Below are positions 7,284-15,087 of a DNA stretch of 38,688 nucleotides, piece after piece. Position 1 is the first letter of the stretch, and each line of letters opens with the position of its first letter. A model generated the notes under the pieces. The model made no database searches. It was not told where the DNA came from and saw nothing but the letters and a program-made list of their open reading frames with translations. The stretch comes from Nonomuraea cypriaca. Its GTDB lineage: Bacteria; Actinomycetota; Actinomycetes; Streptosporangiales; Streptosporangiaceae. The DNA lies in the NCBI RefSeq assembly GCF_015645445.1, contig NZ_JADOGI010000094.1, forward strand, positions 1 to 38,688. Direction: 5' to 3'. The position numbers were made by a program, and so were the translations under genes.

Positions 7284-9050
7284 TCATGGTTGATCGACGT
7301 GTTTTCTGGCGAACTCGAGTTGGAGGGCGATCTGCGCGATTCGCTCGGCGACCACGAGAGACCCGCGAATGGCGTCGTAGGTGTAGACCTCGTGCTCACG
7401 CCCGTGCTCGGCGAGCTTGGCCACGTATTTCTCTATCTGGCGCACCGGGCAGCGGGTGTCGTTCTCGCCCGCGAGGATCAGCAGCGGGCTCTGCACCTGG
7501 TCGGCGTACGTGATCGGGGAGCTGGCCGCGTAGCGCTCGGGCTGGTCGTCGGGTGAGCCGCCGAACAACGCGCGGTGGTAGGCGCGCAGGCTCTCCGCCT
7601 CGTCCTCGTAGGAGGTCTGGTGGCAGGCGATCGGCACCGCCGCGATGCCGGCCGCCCACAGGCCGGTCTGGGTGCCGAGGCCGAGCAGCGTGAGGTAGCC
7701 GCCCCAGGCCGAGCCCGCCAGCACCATCCGGTCCGGGTCGGAGATGCCGTGGTCGGCCACCCACTGGCGGACGGCGGCCACGTCGGCCAGTTCGATGTGG
7801 CCGACGTCGCCGTGCAGCGCGTCGCGCCAGGCCGAGCCGTAGCCGGTGGAGCCTCGGTAGTTGACCCGCACCACCGCGAAGCCCGCGTCCACCCAGGCCG
7901 CGACCTCGGGCGAGAAGACGTCGCGGTCGTGCGCGGCCGGTCCGCCGTGCAGCAGGAAGACGGTGGGGTAGGGCGCGGTGCCGATCTCGGGCTTGGAGAC
8001 CAGCGCGTGGATGCGGCCGCCCTCGCCCTCGACGTCGAGGTCCTCGACGGGGACGCTCGGCGGGGCGGGCGGGCCGCTGGGGTTGACCACGACTTGGCCG
8101 TTGCTGGAACGGATGACCGGCGGGCGTGAGGCGTTGGACCACAGGTATTCGACGTTGCCTCCCGGCCGCGGCGCCGCCTCGTCGATCACGCCGTGCGGGG
8201 TGTCGATCAGCGTCAGTACGCCGCCGGCGAGGTCGTAGCGGTGCAGGTAGCTGCGGGCCCGGTCATCGCGCAGGATGAGCAGGCCGCGGCCGTCGTCGTA
8301 CCATTCGGCGTCGAGGTCGCCGGCGTCGCGCAGCCAGATCTCGCGCTGTTCGCCGGTCGCCGGGTCCCACACCAGGGGCTCGTGGCGCCGGCGGCGCTCG
8401 TGCAGGGCGAGCAGGCGGCGGTCGCCCACGACCGGGGCGAAGCTGAGGCCGACCACGCCCTTGCCGGCGCCGTCGTACAGTTCGCCGACGGTGTCGCCGT
8501 TCTGGTTGACGACGCGGAGCGCTGGGTGCCGGAAATCGCCGTACTCACCGTGATTTATGGCGATGAGGGAGCCATCGAGGGACATGTCGGCTACCCACGC
8601 GGCTTCGGTGTTCTCGTACAGCAGCTTTTCCGGCTCGCCGTCGCGTACGAGGTGGATGCGGAACGAACCCTCGCTCGCGAAGGTGATCGCCGCGGCGCCC
8701 GTCGCGGACAGGGCGATGCCGCCGGGCTGGCCGGGCGGCAGGCCGGGCGCGACCCGCTCGTCGGGGCCGCCGGTGAACGGCTGGCGCAGCCACACGCCGA
8801 ACTCGTCGCCGTCGGTGTCGGCGAACCAGTAGATCCACTGGCCGGTGGGGTCGACGGCGGCGTACGCGGTGCCCTTGGGCCGGTCGGTGACCTGCCGGGT
8901 GGCGCCCGTGACGCGGTCCCAGGCGTACACCTCCCACGTGCCGGTGGCGTTGGAGCGGTAGATGGAGCGGTTCGGGGCCTGACGCGCCCAGGACGGCAGC
9001 GTCATGCGCGACGCCCGGAACCTGGCCTGCCAGCGTTCCTCCGCCTTCAT
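7284..9050 (-). CDS. S9-family (prolyl-oligopeptidase-type) protein with two catalytic residues replaced
   Basis: 588 aa. The ATG at 9048-9050 is preceded by GGGAGGGGG. The N-terminal ~350 residues are beta-propeller-like (repeated WxYWFADTDGDEFGVW-type blades); the C-terminal ~240 form an alpha/beta hydrolase with oxyanion HGGP (LLHGGPAAHD). The nucleophile elbow, GxSxGGY in the family (typically GWSWGGYLTL in actinomycete homologues), reads G446-S447-A448-W-G-G-Y: alanine at the serine position. The serine one residue earlier would not satisfy the Sm-x-Nu-x-Sm elbow. Asp D531 (AGENDTRCP) is kept. The histidine motif GHGS reads IRGS, with R562 instead of His; the codons are clear (GCC and CGC). 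No signal peptide, so probably cytosolic. It looks like an intact but catalytically dead S9 protein, perhaps a binding or scaffold protein; the role is unknown. Convergent with the PP2C gene. Confidence 0.9.
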   Translation of the reverse strand: MKAEERWQARFRASRMTLPSWARQAPNRSIYRSNATGTWEVYAWDRVTGATRQVTDRPKGTAYAAVDPTGQWIYWFADTDGDEFGVWLRQPFTGGPDERVAPGLPPGQPGGIALSATGAAAITFASEGSFRIHLVRDGEPEKLLYENTEAAWVADMSLDGSLIAINHGEYGDFRHPALRVVNQNGDTVGELYDGAGKGVVGLSFAPVVGDRRLLALHERRRRHEPLVWDPATGEQREIWLRDAGDLDAEWYDDGRGLLILRDDRARSYLHRYDLAGGVLTLIDTPHGVIDEAAPRPGGNVEYLWSNASRPPVIRSSNGQVVVNPSGPPAPPSVPVEDLDVEGEGGRIHALVSKPEIGTAPYPTVFLLHGGPAAHDRDVFSPEVAAWVDAGFAVVRVNYRGSTGYGSAWRDALHGDVGHIELADVAAVRQWVADHGISDPDRMVLAGSAWGGYLTLLGLGTQTGLWAAGIAAVPIACHQTSYEDEAESLRAYHRALFGGSPDDQPERYAASSPITYADQVQSPLLILAGENDTRCPVRQIEKYVAKLAEHGREHEVYTYDAIRGSLVVAERIAQIALQLEFARKHVDQP

Positions 9051-9074
9051 CCGGTGCGCCCCCTCCCTTTCATG

Positions 9075-9096
9075 TCCCGCGCCTCCGGGCGCGGGA
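9075..9096 (-). promoter_or_regulatory. Strong hairpin in the 5' leader of the S9-like gene
   Basis: tcccgcgcc (9075-9083) and ggcgcggga (9088-9096) form a perfect 9-bp stem with a 4-nt loop. It lies just upstream of the S9-like gene's ribosome-binding site, between it and the rlmA-like gene on the same strand. It could be a leader hairpin or a T-less terminator of the upstream unit. Further upstream, GGGAAATG-type direct repeats (9121-9130, 9133-9141) might be a protein site. Confidence 0.5.
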
Positions 9097-9194
9097 TGCC
9101 GTCCAGTATTGCGCCTGTGCCGGGGAAATGCTCGGGAAATGTGGGGGAATTTCGGACTAAATGCCCCATCAGTAACACCAGTCGCACATGTCCG

Positions 9195-10241
9195 TCAAGG
9201 AGCGACCCTTGATCGAGGTACGGGCACGAAGATAGACAGATGAAATGCCGCATGCGTAACTACTTTTTTCTTCCCTTTTGCGGCATTTCGGGAGAAATAT
9301 CCGGCGATTCGCTGCTGAAGCTCGGCCGGGTCGGTGTGCCACGCGCTTGGGCCCATTCCGACGACCTCGGCGACATCGTCCTGCGTCAGCTCCAGGTCGA
9401 ATTCGATCGAACGCCGCCCGGTCTCGGCGAACCCCTCCAGGCTGCGCGCGACCCTGCGCTCCTTCTCCTCGTCGACGGAGAGCAGACCCAACTCCTCGAC
9501 CAGCGGGCTCAGGTGCGTCGCGGCAGGCGTGACGACGACCGCGATCCCGTCCGGCCGCAGGACCCTCTTGAACTCCGGCCCGTTCCTGGGCGCGAACACA
9601 TCGATCACCACATCGGCCACCCCACCCCGGATCGGCAGCGGTCGCCACACGTCGGCCACGAACGCTCCCGCCCTCGGATGCGCCCGCGCCGCCCTGCGTA
9701 CAGCGTGCTTGGACACATCGAACGCCATTCCGATGCCATCGTTAACGGCATTGAGCGCGGTCGCCAGGTAGTGCCCGGTTCCCGCGCCGACGTCGACGAT
9801 CACCGGCGCGGCCCTGCCCTCCGCGCGACGACGACCCTCGACGATGTCCCGGTCAGACGCGGGCCCACCTGCTGGCCCCACACCGTAACCGGCCTTCATT
9901 CCCGCCCCACGGTACGCCCTCAACCCCGCGCCGTCATTCGTTTCCGTAGAGGACTCATGTTTTCCGGAAACGATCTCCCCCGCCGCATGCGCGCGTACCG
10001 TTTCCGCGACCGCCGCGGCGAGCGGGGCGTAGTGGCCGGCGTCGAGGAACGCGGCCCGCGCGGCCACCATCGGGGCGCTGTCCGCCGTGCCAGGCGGCTT
10101 CGATCCCACGAGCAGGCTGACGTATCCCTGCCTGGCCACGTCGAAGGCGTGCCCCCGCGCGCATCGCAGCGCGCCCGCCGCCAGTCGCACGTCCTCGCGG
10201 CAGACCGGGCAGATGAGGTATTCGACGATGTCGGCCAGCAT
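9195..10241 (-). CDS. RlmA-type 23S rRNA (guanine-N1) methyltransferase with an insertion
   Basis: 348 aa from ATG 10239-10241; an upstream in-frame start at 10271 would add 10 residues of no recognisable content. The N-terminus carries the RlmA zinc site: C11 and C14 (CPVC), C27 and H31 (CARGH). The family signature GYVSLL and DAGHYAPL follow, then SAM motif I VDVGAGTGHYL and the post-motif DVSKHAVRRAA. RlmA(I) and RlmA(II)/TlrB methylate G745 or G748 of 23S rRNA in the exit tunnel; the TlrB type gives tylosin resistance. Which base is used cannot be read here. Odd: ~50 extra residues rich in Gly, Ala, Glu and Thr (from KHESSTETNDGAG to RRAEGRAA) separate the DAGHY helix from motif I, so the protein is longer than the usual ~270-280 aa. 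It is the second gene after rho, with a 42-nt gap. Confidence 0.88.
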   Translation of the reverse strand: MLADIVEYLICPVCREDVRLAAGALRCARGHAFDVARQGYVSLLVGSKPPGTADSAPMVAARAAFLDAGHYAPLAAAVAETVRAHAAGEIVSGKHESSTETNDGAGLRAYRGAGMKAGYGVGPAGGPASDRDIVEGRRRAEGRAAPVIVDVGAGTGHYLATALNAVNDGIGMAFDVSKHAVRRAARAHPRAGAFVADVWRPLPIRGGVADVVIDVFAPRNGPEFKRVLRPDGIAVVVTPAATHLSPLVEELGLLSVDEEKERRVARSLEGFAETGRRSIEFDLELTQDDVAEVVGMGPSAWHTDPAELQQRIAGYFSRNAAKGKKKVVTHAAFHLSIFVPVPRSRVAP

Positions 10242-10283
10242 GCGGCCATTCTGGCGCAACGTAAGAAGCACCGTTGGCGGAGG

Positions 10284-11387
10284 TCAGGCGCCGGCTTCGA
10301 GGAGGAAGGCGGCGTTGGAAGGGGTGGAGCGGAGTTTGCCGACGAGGATCTCGAGCCCGCGCTGCTTCTCCTGCGCGGTGAGCATCCGGCGCAGCCGCCA
10401 GACCACCTGCCGCTCCTCGGCGTGCAGCAGGATCTCCTCGCGCCTGGTCCCGGAGGCGTCCAGGTCCACGGCCGGGAAGAGGCGGCGTTCGGCCAGTTCG
10501 CGGGTGAGGTGCAACTCCATGTTGCCGGTGCCCTTGAACTCCTCGTACAGGTTGTTGTCCATTCGCGAGCCCGTGTCCACCAGCGCGGTGGCGAGGATCG
10601 TGAGGGAGCCGCCGCCCTCGACGTTGCGGGCGGCGCCGAAGAAGCGCTTGGGGTGGTAGATGGCGGAGGCGTCGATGCCGCCGGTGAGTACGCGCCCCCC
10701 GCCGGGCGCCAGGTTGTTGTACGCCCGCCCCAGCCGGGTCAGCGAGTCGAGCAGGATGACGACGTCCTGGCCGGACTCGACGAGCCGCTTGGCCCGTTCG
10801 ACGGCCAGTTCGGCGATGGTGGTGTGGTCGCGGTCGGGGTGGTCGAAGGTCGAGTAGTAGACCTCGCCCTCGATCGTGGCGCGCATCTCGGTGACCTCCT
10901 CGGGCCGCTCGCCCACGAGCAGGACCATGAGATGCACCTCGGGATGGTTGCGGCTGATCCCGGCGGCCAGCGCCTGCAGGACCATGGTCTTGCCGGCCTT
11001 GGGCGGTGCGACGATGAGGCCGCGCTGGCCCTTGCCGATGGGCGCGAACAGGTCGATGACGCGCGTGCTGAGCGACTCGGTCTCTATGGTGAGGCGCTCG
11101 GTCGGGTGGACGGGCGTCAGGTCGGCGAATCTCGGCCGGTGCCGCCACTGGGCGGCGCCGTTGACCGACTCGACGCCGACGAGTTTGTTCCCGGCGAAGG
11201 ACGCGACGACGTGGTCGCCGGGGCGCAGGTCGTACTGGCGGACCTTGTCGGGAGTCAGCCGTACGTCGCCGGGGCCCGGCAGGTGTCCGGCTCGGATGAA
11301 GGCGGACTTGTCGCGTACGTCCAGGAGGCCACTGACCTGCCGGACAGGCGTGTCCGCACGCTGTCGTGGAATGGTTTGCACAGACAT
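10284..11387 (-). CDS. rho: Short Rho-type transcription termination factor paralogue
   Basis: 367 aa from the ATG (11385-11387) behind AAAGGGG; 11 further in-frame residues upstream have no RBS. It has the RNA-binding cold-shock-like domain (VSGLLDV ... HLPGPGDVRLTPDKVRQYDLRPGD) and the hexameric ATPase: Walker A APPKAGKT (127-134), Walker B VILLDSLTRLGR, Q-loop PGGGRVLTGG, R-loop DTGSRMDNN, and EEFKGTGNMEL. It lacks the Rho_N helical domain and the long Arg/Asp-rich insertion of housekeeping actinobacterial Rho (600-700 aa), so it is probably a second copy. The near-invariant DERPEE is GERPEE here (G159, E. coli D210, close to the bicyclomycin pocket). Probably co-transcribed with the methyltransferase. 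Function: ATP-driven RNA translocase ending transcription, or a specialised variant. Confidence 0.92.
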   Translation of the reverse strand: MSVQTIPRQRADTPVRQVSGLLDVRDKSAFIRAGHLPGPGDVRLTPDKVRQYDLRPGDHVVASFAGNKLVGVESVNGAAQWRHRPRFADLTPVHPTERLTIETESLSTRVIDLFAPIGKGQRGLIVAPPKAGKTMVLQALAAGISRNHPEVHLMVLLVGERPEEVTEMRATIEGEVYYSTFDHPDRDHTTIAELAVERAKRLVESGQDVVILLDSLTRLGRAYNNLAPGGGRVLTGGIDASAIYHPKRFFGAARNVEGGGSLTILATALVDTGSRMDNNLYEEFKGTGNMELHLTRELAERRLFPAVDLDASGTRREEILLHAEERQVVWRLRRMLTAQEKQRGLEILVGKLRSTPSNAAFLLEAGA

Positions 11388-11778
11388 GGTGAACCCCTTT
11401 GGGGGAATGCGCCGGACCACGCGCGGCGGCCGGCGAGCAAAATGAAACGAGAGAAAGCCGGGGCCCTCGGTGAAGACGGGCCGGGCTCGGTGAAGGATCA
11501 GCGGAGCTGGAGCTCAACGCTTGGTGGGAACATACCACACCTTCTGCCCCATGAAACGCCTAGCCCTGTTGAGCTATTCCCGGGCGGTTCTCGTGTCTTG
11601 GGCCGCGAAGGGGCGCGGGCGCGTGACAATGTTCTTCGCAGCACCGTACGGCGAGGAAAATTAACTCGCTCGGTGTGCGAACTCCCATCGGTGCGGCGTC
11701 GTCGTATCAAGTGGCGTGCAGGATCCCTGCAACTCGATGAGGGTTCCATAGGACCAACGACCTCCTTGGGGGAGCATC
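11388..11778. other. Leader and divergent control region between rho paralogue and zinc-ribbon gene
   Basis: About 390 bp without a long gene. On the minus strand it holds a possible leader peptide (11514-11552) and, between that and rho, a GC-rich imperfect stem followed by TTTCTCT (around 11455-11490) that resembles a weak attenuator. CTCGGTGAAG occurs twice in the same stretch (plus strand, 20 bp apart). An AT-rich patch (aaaattaact, near 11654) may belong to one of the divergent promoters. No convincing -35/-10 pair was assigned. Confidence 0.4.
11514..11552 (-). CDS. Possible leader peptide MGQKVWYVPTKR upstream of rho
   Basis: Reading ATG (11550-11552) to TGA (11514-11516) gives 12 residues. 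The stop lies 126 nt before the rho start. A poor RBS-like AGGCG precedes it. An overlapping alternative in another frame (MFPPSVELQLR) has a better AAGGTG. E. coli rho also has a leader peptide and autoregulatory attenuation, which makes the position suggestive, but short frames arise by chance. Confidence 0.25.
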   Translation of the reverse strand: MGQKVWYVPTKR

Positions 11779-11922
11779 ATGAAGACCGTCAGCCGTTGCC
11801 CGCGGTGCCACCACGAGCTCGACGAAGGCCCGATCATGTACAGGTGCGCGCACTGCCGCCGCGCCGTCTTCGCCGCCGACATCGAGAACGAGTACGTCCC
11901 GCGCCATCCCGTCGCGGCGTGA
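11779..11922 (+). CDS. 47-aa zinc-ribbon protein
   Basis: ATG at 11779 follows TTGGGGGAGCATC, a strong RBS at good spacing. The 47-residue product begins MKTVSRCPRCHHELDEGP, continues to YRCAHCRRAVF, and ends RHPVAA. Two CxxC knuckles (CPRC and CAHC) 14 residues apart make a compact zinc ribbon with room for little else. Such mini-ribbons often bind RNA polymerase, ribosomes or nucleic acid, but nothing here says which. It diverges from the rho operon and lies 34 bp before the metallo-hydrolase gene, which appears to have its own leaderless promoter. Confidence 0.8.
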   Translation: MKTVSRCPRCHHELDEGPIMYRCAHCRRAVFAADIENEYVPRHPVAA

Positions 11923-11944
11923 GCGGCACCCGTAGGCTCACCCG

Positions 11945-11950
11945 TAGTCT
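11945..11950 (+). promoter_or_regulatory. -10 element of a probable leaderless promoter
   Basis: TAGTCT fits TANNNT and ends 6 nt before the GTG at 11957, which has no ribosome-binding site. This spacing would put the transcription start at the start codon, the usual actinobacterial leaderless arrangement. Confidence 0.55.
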
Positions 11951-11956
11951 TACGAG

Positions 11957-12730
11957 GTGCCGCACGAACCGCTGACCGTGTCCGGCGTCGAGGTGACACC
12001 GCTCTGCGACGCCGTGGGACCCATGGGAGCGGCGATCCGCCGCCCGCTCGCCGAGCTGTTCCCGGGCTCCGGGCTTCCTGACGAGCCGTGGGTCCTGCAC
12101 TTCCACTGTTTTCTGCTGCGCGCCGCGTCAGGTCACCTGACGCTGGTCGACACCGGCGTCGGTGACACGGACTCGCCGGCGTCCAGTTGGGCGCCGGTGC
12201 CCGGCGCGCTGGCCGGTGAGCTGGCCGCCGTGGGCGTGACGCCCGCCGAGATCGGCACCGTCATCCTCACCCACCTGCACAGCGACCACGCCAGTGGCGT
12301 GGTGGCCGGCGGCAGGCCGGTGTTCGAGAACGCCCGCCACGTGCTCCAGCGGGCCGAGCTGGAGGCGGCCGGCGGCCTCATGCTCGACCAGGTCGTCTCG
12401 AGGATCAGAGACCTGCTGCACGTCGTCGAGGGCGACGCCGAGGCCGCGCCGGGCGTCCACGTCAACTTCGCGCCAGGACACACTCCCGGTCACCAGATCG
12501 CCAGGGTCGGCGACGTGGTCATGACCGGCGATCTCGTGCTCCATCCCGTGCAGCTGGACAACCCGGCCGTCCGCTACCTGTACGACGACGACCAGGTGGC
12601 GGCCGCCCTCACCAGGGCCGAGACGCTCGGCGCGCTCAGGGCGGAGTCAGCGATTCTCGCCACCGCCCACTTCAGCGAGCCCTTCCTACGCCTTTCCGCC
12701 GGCGACCGGCTGGCCGGCCAGGAGGGATGA
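11957..12730 (+). CDS. Metallo-beta-lactamase-fold hydrolase
   Basis: 257 aa from a GTG start. Typical MBL-fold metal motifs are present: H106-L-H108-S-D110-H111 (TVILTHLHSDHASG), a histidine in APGHTPGHQ, the aspartate in VMTGDLVLHP, and a final histidine in LATAHFSEPF. The VDTGVGD strand-loop precedes the HxHxDH motif. This pattern supports a binuclear-zinc hydrolase of the quorum-quenching lactonase/arylesterase-like group, but the substrate cannot be inferred. No signal peptide is seen, so cytosolic. The 3' end overlaps the convergent kinase gene by 45 bp, the largest coding overlap in the window. Confidence 0.9.
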   Translation: MPHEPLTVSGVEVTPLCDAVGPMGAAIRRPLAELFPGSGLPDEPWVLHFHCFLLRAASGHLTLVDTGVGDTDSPASSWAPVPGALAGELAAVGVTPAEIGTVILTHLHSDHASGVVAGGRPVFENARHVLQRAELEAAGGLMLDQVVSRIRDLLHVVEGDAEAAPGVHVNFAPGHTPGHQIARVGDVVMTGDLVLHPVQLDNPAVRYLYDDDQVAAALTRAETLGALRAESAILATAHFSEPFLRLSAGDRLAGQEG

Positions 12731-14590
12731 CGGCAGGGCGACCATCGCGGTCAGCCCGCCGTACGGTGAAGGCGCGAGGGTGACCTTGATGCCGTGCCTG
12801 GCCGCGAGCCGCCCGACGACGAACAGGCCGAGCCGCGCGCTCTGCGCCAGGTCGAACTCCGGCGGCTTCGACAGCCGGTCGTTGAGCTCGTCCAGCTCGG
12901 TCCGCGGCAGTCCGAGTCCGCGGTCCTCGACCTCGACCCGCAGGCCGTGCGGCGTGCTCGTGCTGCGTACGTCCACCCTGGTCTGGGGTGGGGAGAAGAG
13001 GGTGGCGTTCTCGACCAGCTCGGCCATCAGGTGGGCCACGTCCGTGACCACCGAGCCGAGCAGCGCGACCGGCGGCGGCTGGAGCACCTCGACCCGTTCG
13101 TACTCCTCCACCTCGGCCACGGCCGCGCGCAGGACGTCCATGATCGGCACCGGGTTGCGCCAGCCGCGCCCTGGGGCCTGGTCGGACAGGATGATGAGGC
13201 TCTCGGCGTGCCTGCGCATGCGGGTGGTGAGGTGGTCGAGCTTGAACAGGTCCGCCAGCACCTCGGGCTCCTCCGTGGCCCGCTCCATGCTGTCGAGCTG
13301 CAGCAGTTGCCGGTGCAGCAGCGACTGGTTGCGCCTGGCCAGGTTGACGAAGACCTGGCTGACGCCGTGGCGCAGCCTCGCCTGGCTCACCGCGGCCTCG
13401 ACGGCCGTGGACTGCACGTTGTTGAACGCCTGGACGATGTCGCGTACCTCGGACGTGCGGGTCCTGACCTGGAGCGGCGCGACCTCGGCGGGGATGGGGG
13501 CGTCCACGTTCGTACGCAGCCGCTTGACCAGCCCGGCCAGCCGCACCTCGGCCAGCTCCGTCGCGGCGTCGCGGAGCCCGGCCAGCTCGCGCACCAGCCG
13601 CTTGCGGAAGCGCAGCGAGAGCATGATGGAGGCGACGACGGCGATCAGCCCCACGCCGCCCGCGACGCCGATCTTGACCAGCATGCCGACGGCCGTCGGT
13701 GTCACCCTGGCCACGATGCCCTCCACGGCCACGGCCTGGTCGCGCTCGACGACGGCCCAGAGGTTCTGGCCGTCGATGGGCCAGGTGGCCGCGCCCGCGG
13801 GCAGTCCGTTCGTCGCCGCCTGTCCCCGGATGACGTCCTCGGCCTGGAGGAACTCCTTGTAGACCGGCGACGCGGACAGCCGCTCGTACGGCCCCCGCAG
13901 GCCGCCGTCCAGGTGCGAGAGCGCCTGGGAGTAGAGCAGCCGCCTGGTGGCCACCATCCCCGTGAACGCCTCCCGCTCCCTGGGCTCCACCCTGCCCCTG
14001 GCCAGCACCACCGCGATCACGGCCCGCTCCCTGGACAGCATGTCCTTGGCCTCGCCCAGCATGGTGACCGCCCTGGCCTGCTTGTACAGGGTCATGTCGG
14101 GCACCAGGACCATGGCGTCGTACATGCGGAAGGACGCGTCGACGATCTGGTTGTAGGAGTCGATCACGTCGAGTGGGGCCACCGCCTGGCCGTCCACGTC
14201 GCGGCGGATGTCCGCGAGCTGGTCGAGCTTGCCGTTCAGCGCGGTGAGCTGCGTGGTCATCTCGGGTGCCAGGTCACGCTGGTTCTTGGCCAGCCTGCGG
14301 AAGGAGGCCACGGAGCGGTCGGTCGCGCCGCGCTGCCCGGCCAGCTCGTCGGCGCCCCGGCCGGTGGCCAGGAGCTGCACCGAGAGCAGCCGCTCGTTCT
14401 GCAGGTGGATGTTGACCTGCTCCGACGGGGTGGCCAGGTTGGTGGCCAGATCGTTGATCGACAGCAGCCGGAGGCCGTCGCCGCCGGTCAGTCCCGCGGC
14501 GAACGCCCACAGGCCGACCAGCGACAGCAGCGGGACGAGGAGGAGGACGAGGATTTTCAGTGCGATGGGACGGCCACGCGTGGGGGGCAT
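12686..14590 (-). CDS. Conservon-type (CvnA-like) membrane sensor kinase with NIT-like sensor
   Basis: 634 aa from the ATG at 14588-14590, behind GGAGG at 4 nt; an upstream in-frame start lacks an RBS. A transmembrane helix lies at ~10-35 (ILVLLLVPLLSLVGLWAF). An extracytoplasmic ~270-aa domain resembles nitrate/nitrite-sensing (NIT) domains (VQLLATGRGADEL, DMLSRERAVIAVVLARG). A second helix (~312-335), a HAMP-like segment and an ATPase domain follow, with N-box HLMAELVENATLFSPP and G-box VEDRGLGLP. In place of a standard H-box it has the conservon-type LFKLDHLTTRMRRHAESL. In Streptomyces, CvnA kinases are followed by CvnB (roadblock), CvnC (DUF742) and CvnD (GTPase). None of these is adjacent here: the downstream gene is convergent. 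Confidence 0.9.
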   Translation of the reverse strand: MPPTRGRPIALKILVLLLVPLLSLVGLWAFAAGLTGGDGLRLLSINDLATNLATPSEQVNIHLQNERLLSVQLLATGRGADELAGQRGATDRSVASFRRLAKNQRDLAPEMTTQLTALNGKLDQLADIRRDVDGQAVAPLDVIDSYNQIVDASFRMYDAMVLVPDMTLYKQARAVTMLGEAKDMLSRERAVIAVVLARGRVEPREREAFTGMVATRRLLYSQALSHLDGGLRGPYERLSASPVYKEFLQAEDVIRGQAATNGLPAGAATWPIDGQNLWAVVERDQAVAVEGIVARVTPTAVGMLVKIGVAGGVGLIAVVASIMLSLRFRKRLVRELAGLRDAATELAEVRLAGLVKRLRTNVDAPIPAEVAPLQVRTRTSEVRDIVQAFNNVQSTAVEAAVSQARLRHGVSQVFVNLARRNQSLLHRQLLQLDSMERATEEPEVLADLFKLDHLTTRMRRHAESLIILSDQAPGRGWRNPVPIMDVLRAAVAEVEEYERVEVLQPPPVALLGSVVTDVAHLMAELVENATLFSPPQTRVDVRSTSTPHGLRVEVEDRGLGLPRTELDELNDRLSKPPEFDLAQSARLGLFVVGRLAARHGIKVTLAPSPYGGLTAMVALPSSLLAGQPVAGGKA

Positions 14591-14652
14591 GCGACCTCCG
14601 GGTGCATGATGAGATCGCCTCGCAGAGTACACCCCCCATTGGAAGGATTTCT

Positions 14653-15081
14653 GTGCGTCTTCCGCGTTCTTTCTCCGGCTGGACCATCGCGGTCTTCGGT
14701 TTCCTCGCCTTCGCGCTCGGCCTGTTCGGGCTGATCTCGCCGGACTCCCTGCTGGCCCTGCTGGGTTTCGAGGTGCTGGACGTCCGCCCGGCCGGTGACT
14801 ACACGCTGGTCTATATGGCCGCCTCCTCGATGGCGGCCGTCAACATGGGCGTCTACTACGTCCTCGCCTCGTCGGCGAACTACACGCCGTTCTTCCGCTG
14901 GACCGTGCCGTTCAGGCTCGTGACGTTCGCGGTTTTCAGCACGCTGGTGCTGTCGGGGGCGGCGCCGAGTGAGTTCTTCGGGGTCGGGCTCTGGGAAGGG
15001 CTGGGCGCGGTGATCACCGGGTTCGCGCTCTGGCGCGAGGGCAACCTGCTGCCCGCGCGCCAGAGCGCGAACGCCGTCTGA
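14653..15081 (+). CDS. Small four-helix membrane protein of unknown function
   Basis: GTG at 14653 follows GGAAGG at 6 nt, which fixes the start; the product is 142 aa. Four hydrophobic segments are visible: WTIAVFGFLAFALGLFGLI, LVYMAASSMAAVNMGVYYVLA, FRLVTFAVFSTLVLSGAA, and LWEGLGAVITGFAL. The helix count and short loops recall small DoxX-like or DUF4345-like membrane proteins, but I cannot assign a family firmly. It is transcribed divergently from the CvnA-like kinase, with 62 bp between the starts, and converges on the LapA-like gene. Confidence 0.8.
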   Translation: MRLPRSFSGWTIAVFGFLAFALGLFGLISPDSLLALLGFEVLDVRPAGDYTLVYMAASSMAAVNMGVYYVLASSANYTPFFRWTVPFRLVTFAVFSTLVLSGAAPSEFFGVGLWEGLGAVITGFALWREGNLLPARQSANAV

Positions 15082-15087
15082 CGCGGC

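Noticed and set aside
9240..11975. A 911-codon plus-strand open frame over rlmA and rho
   Set aside because: It is antisense to two well-conserved enzymes and has no RBS or domains; a GC-rich shadow frame.
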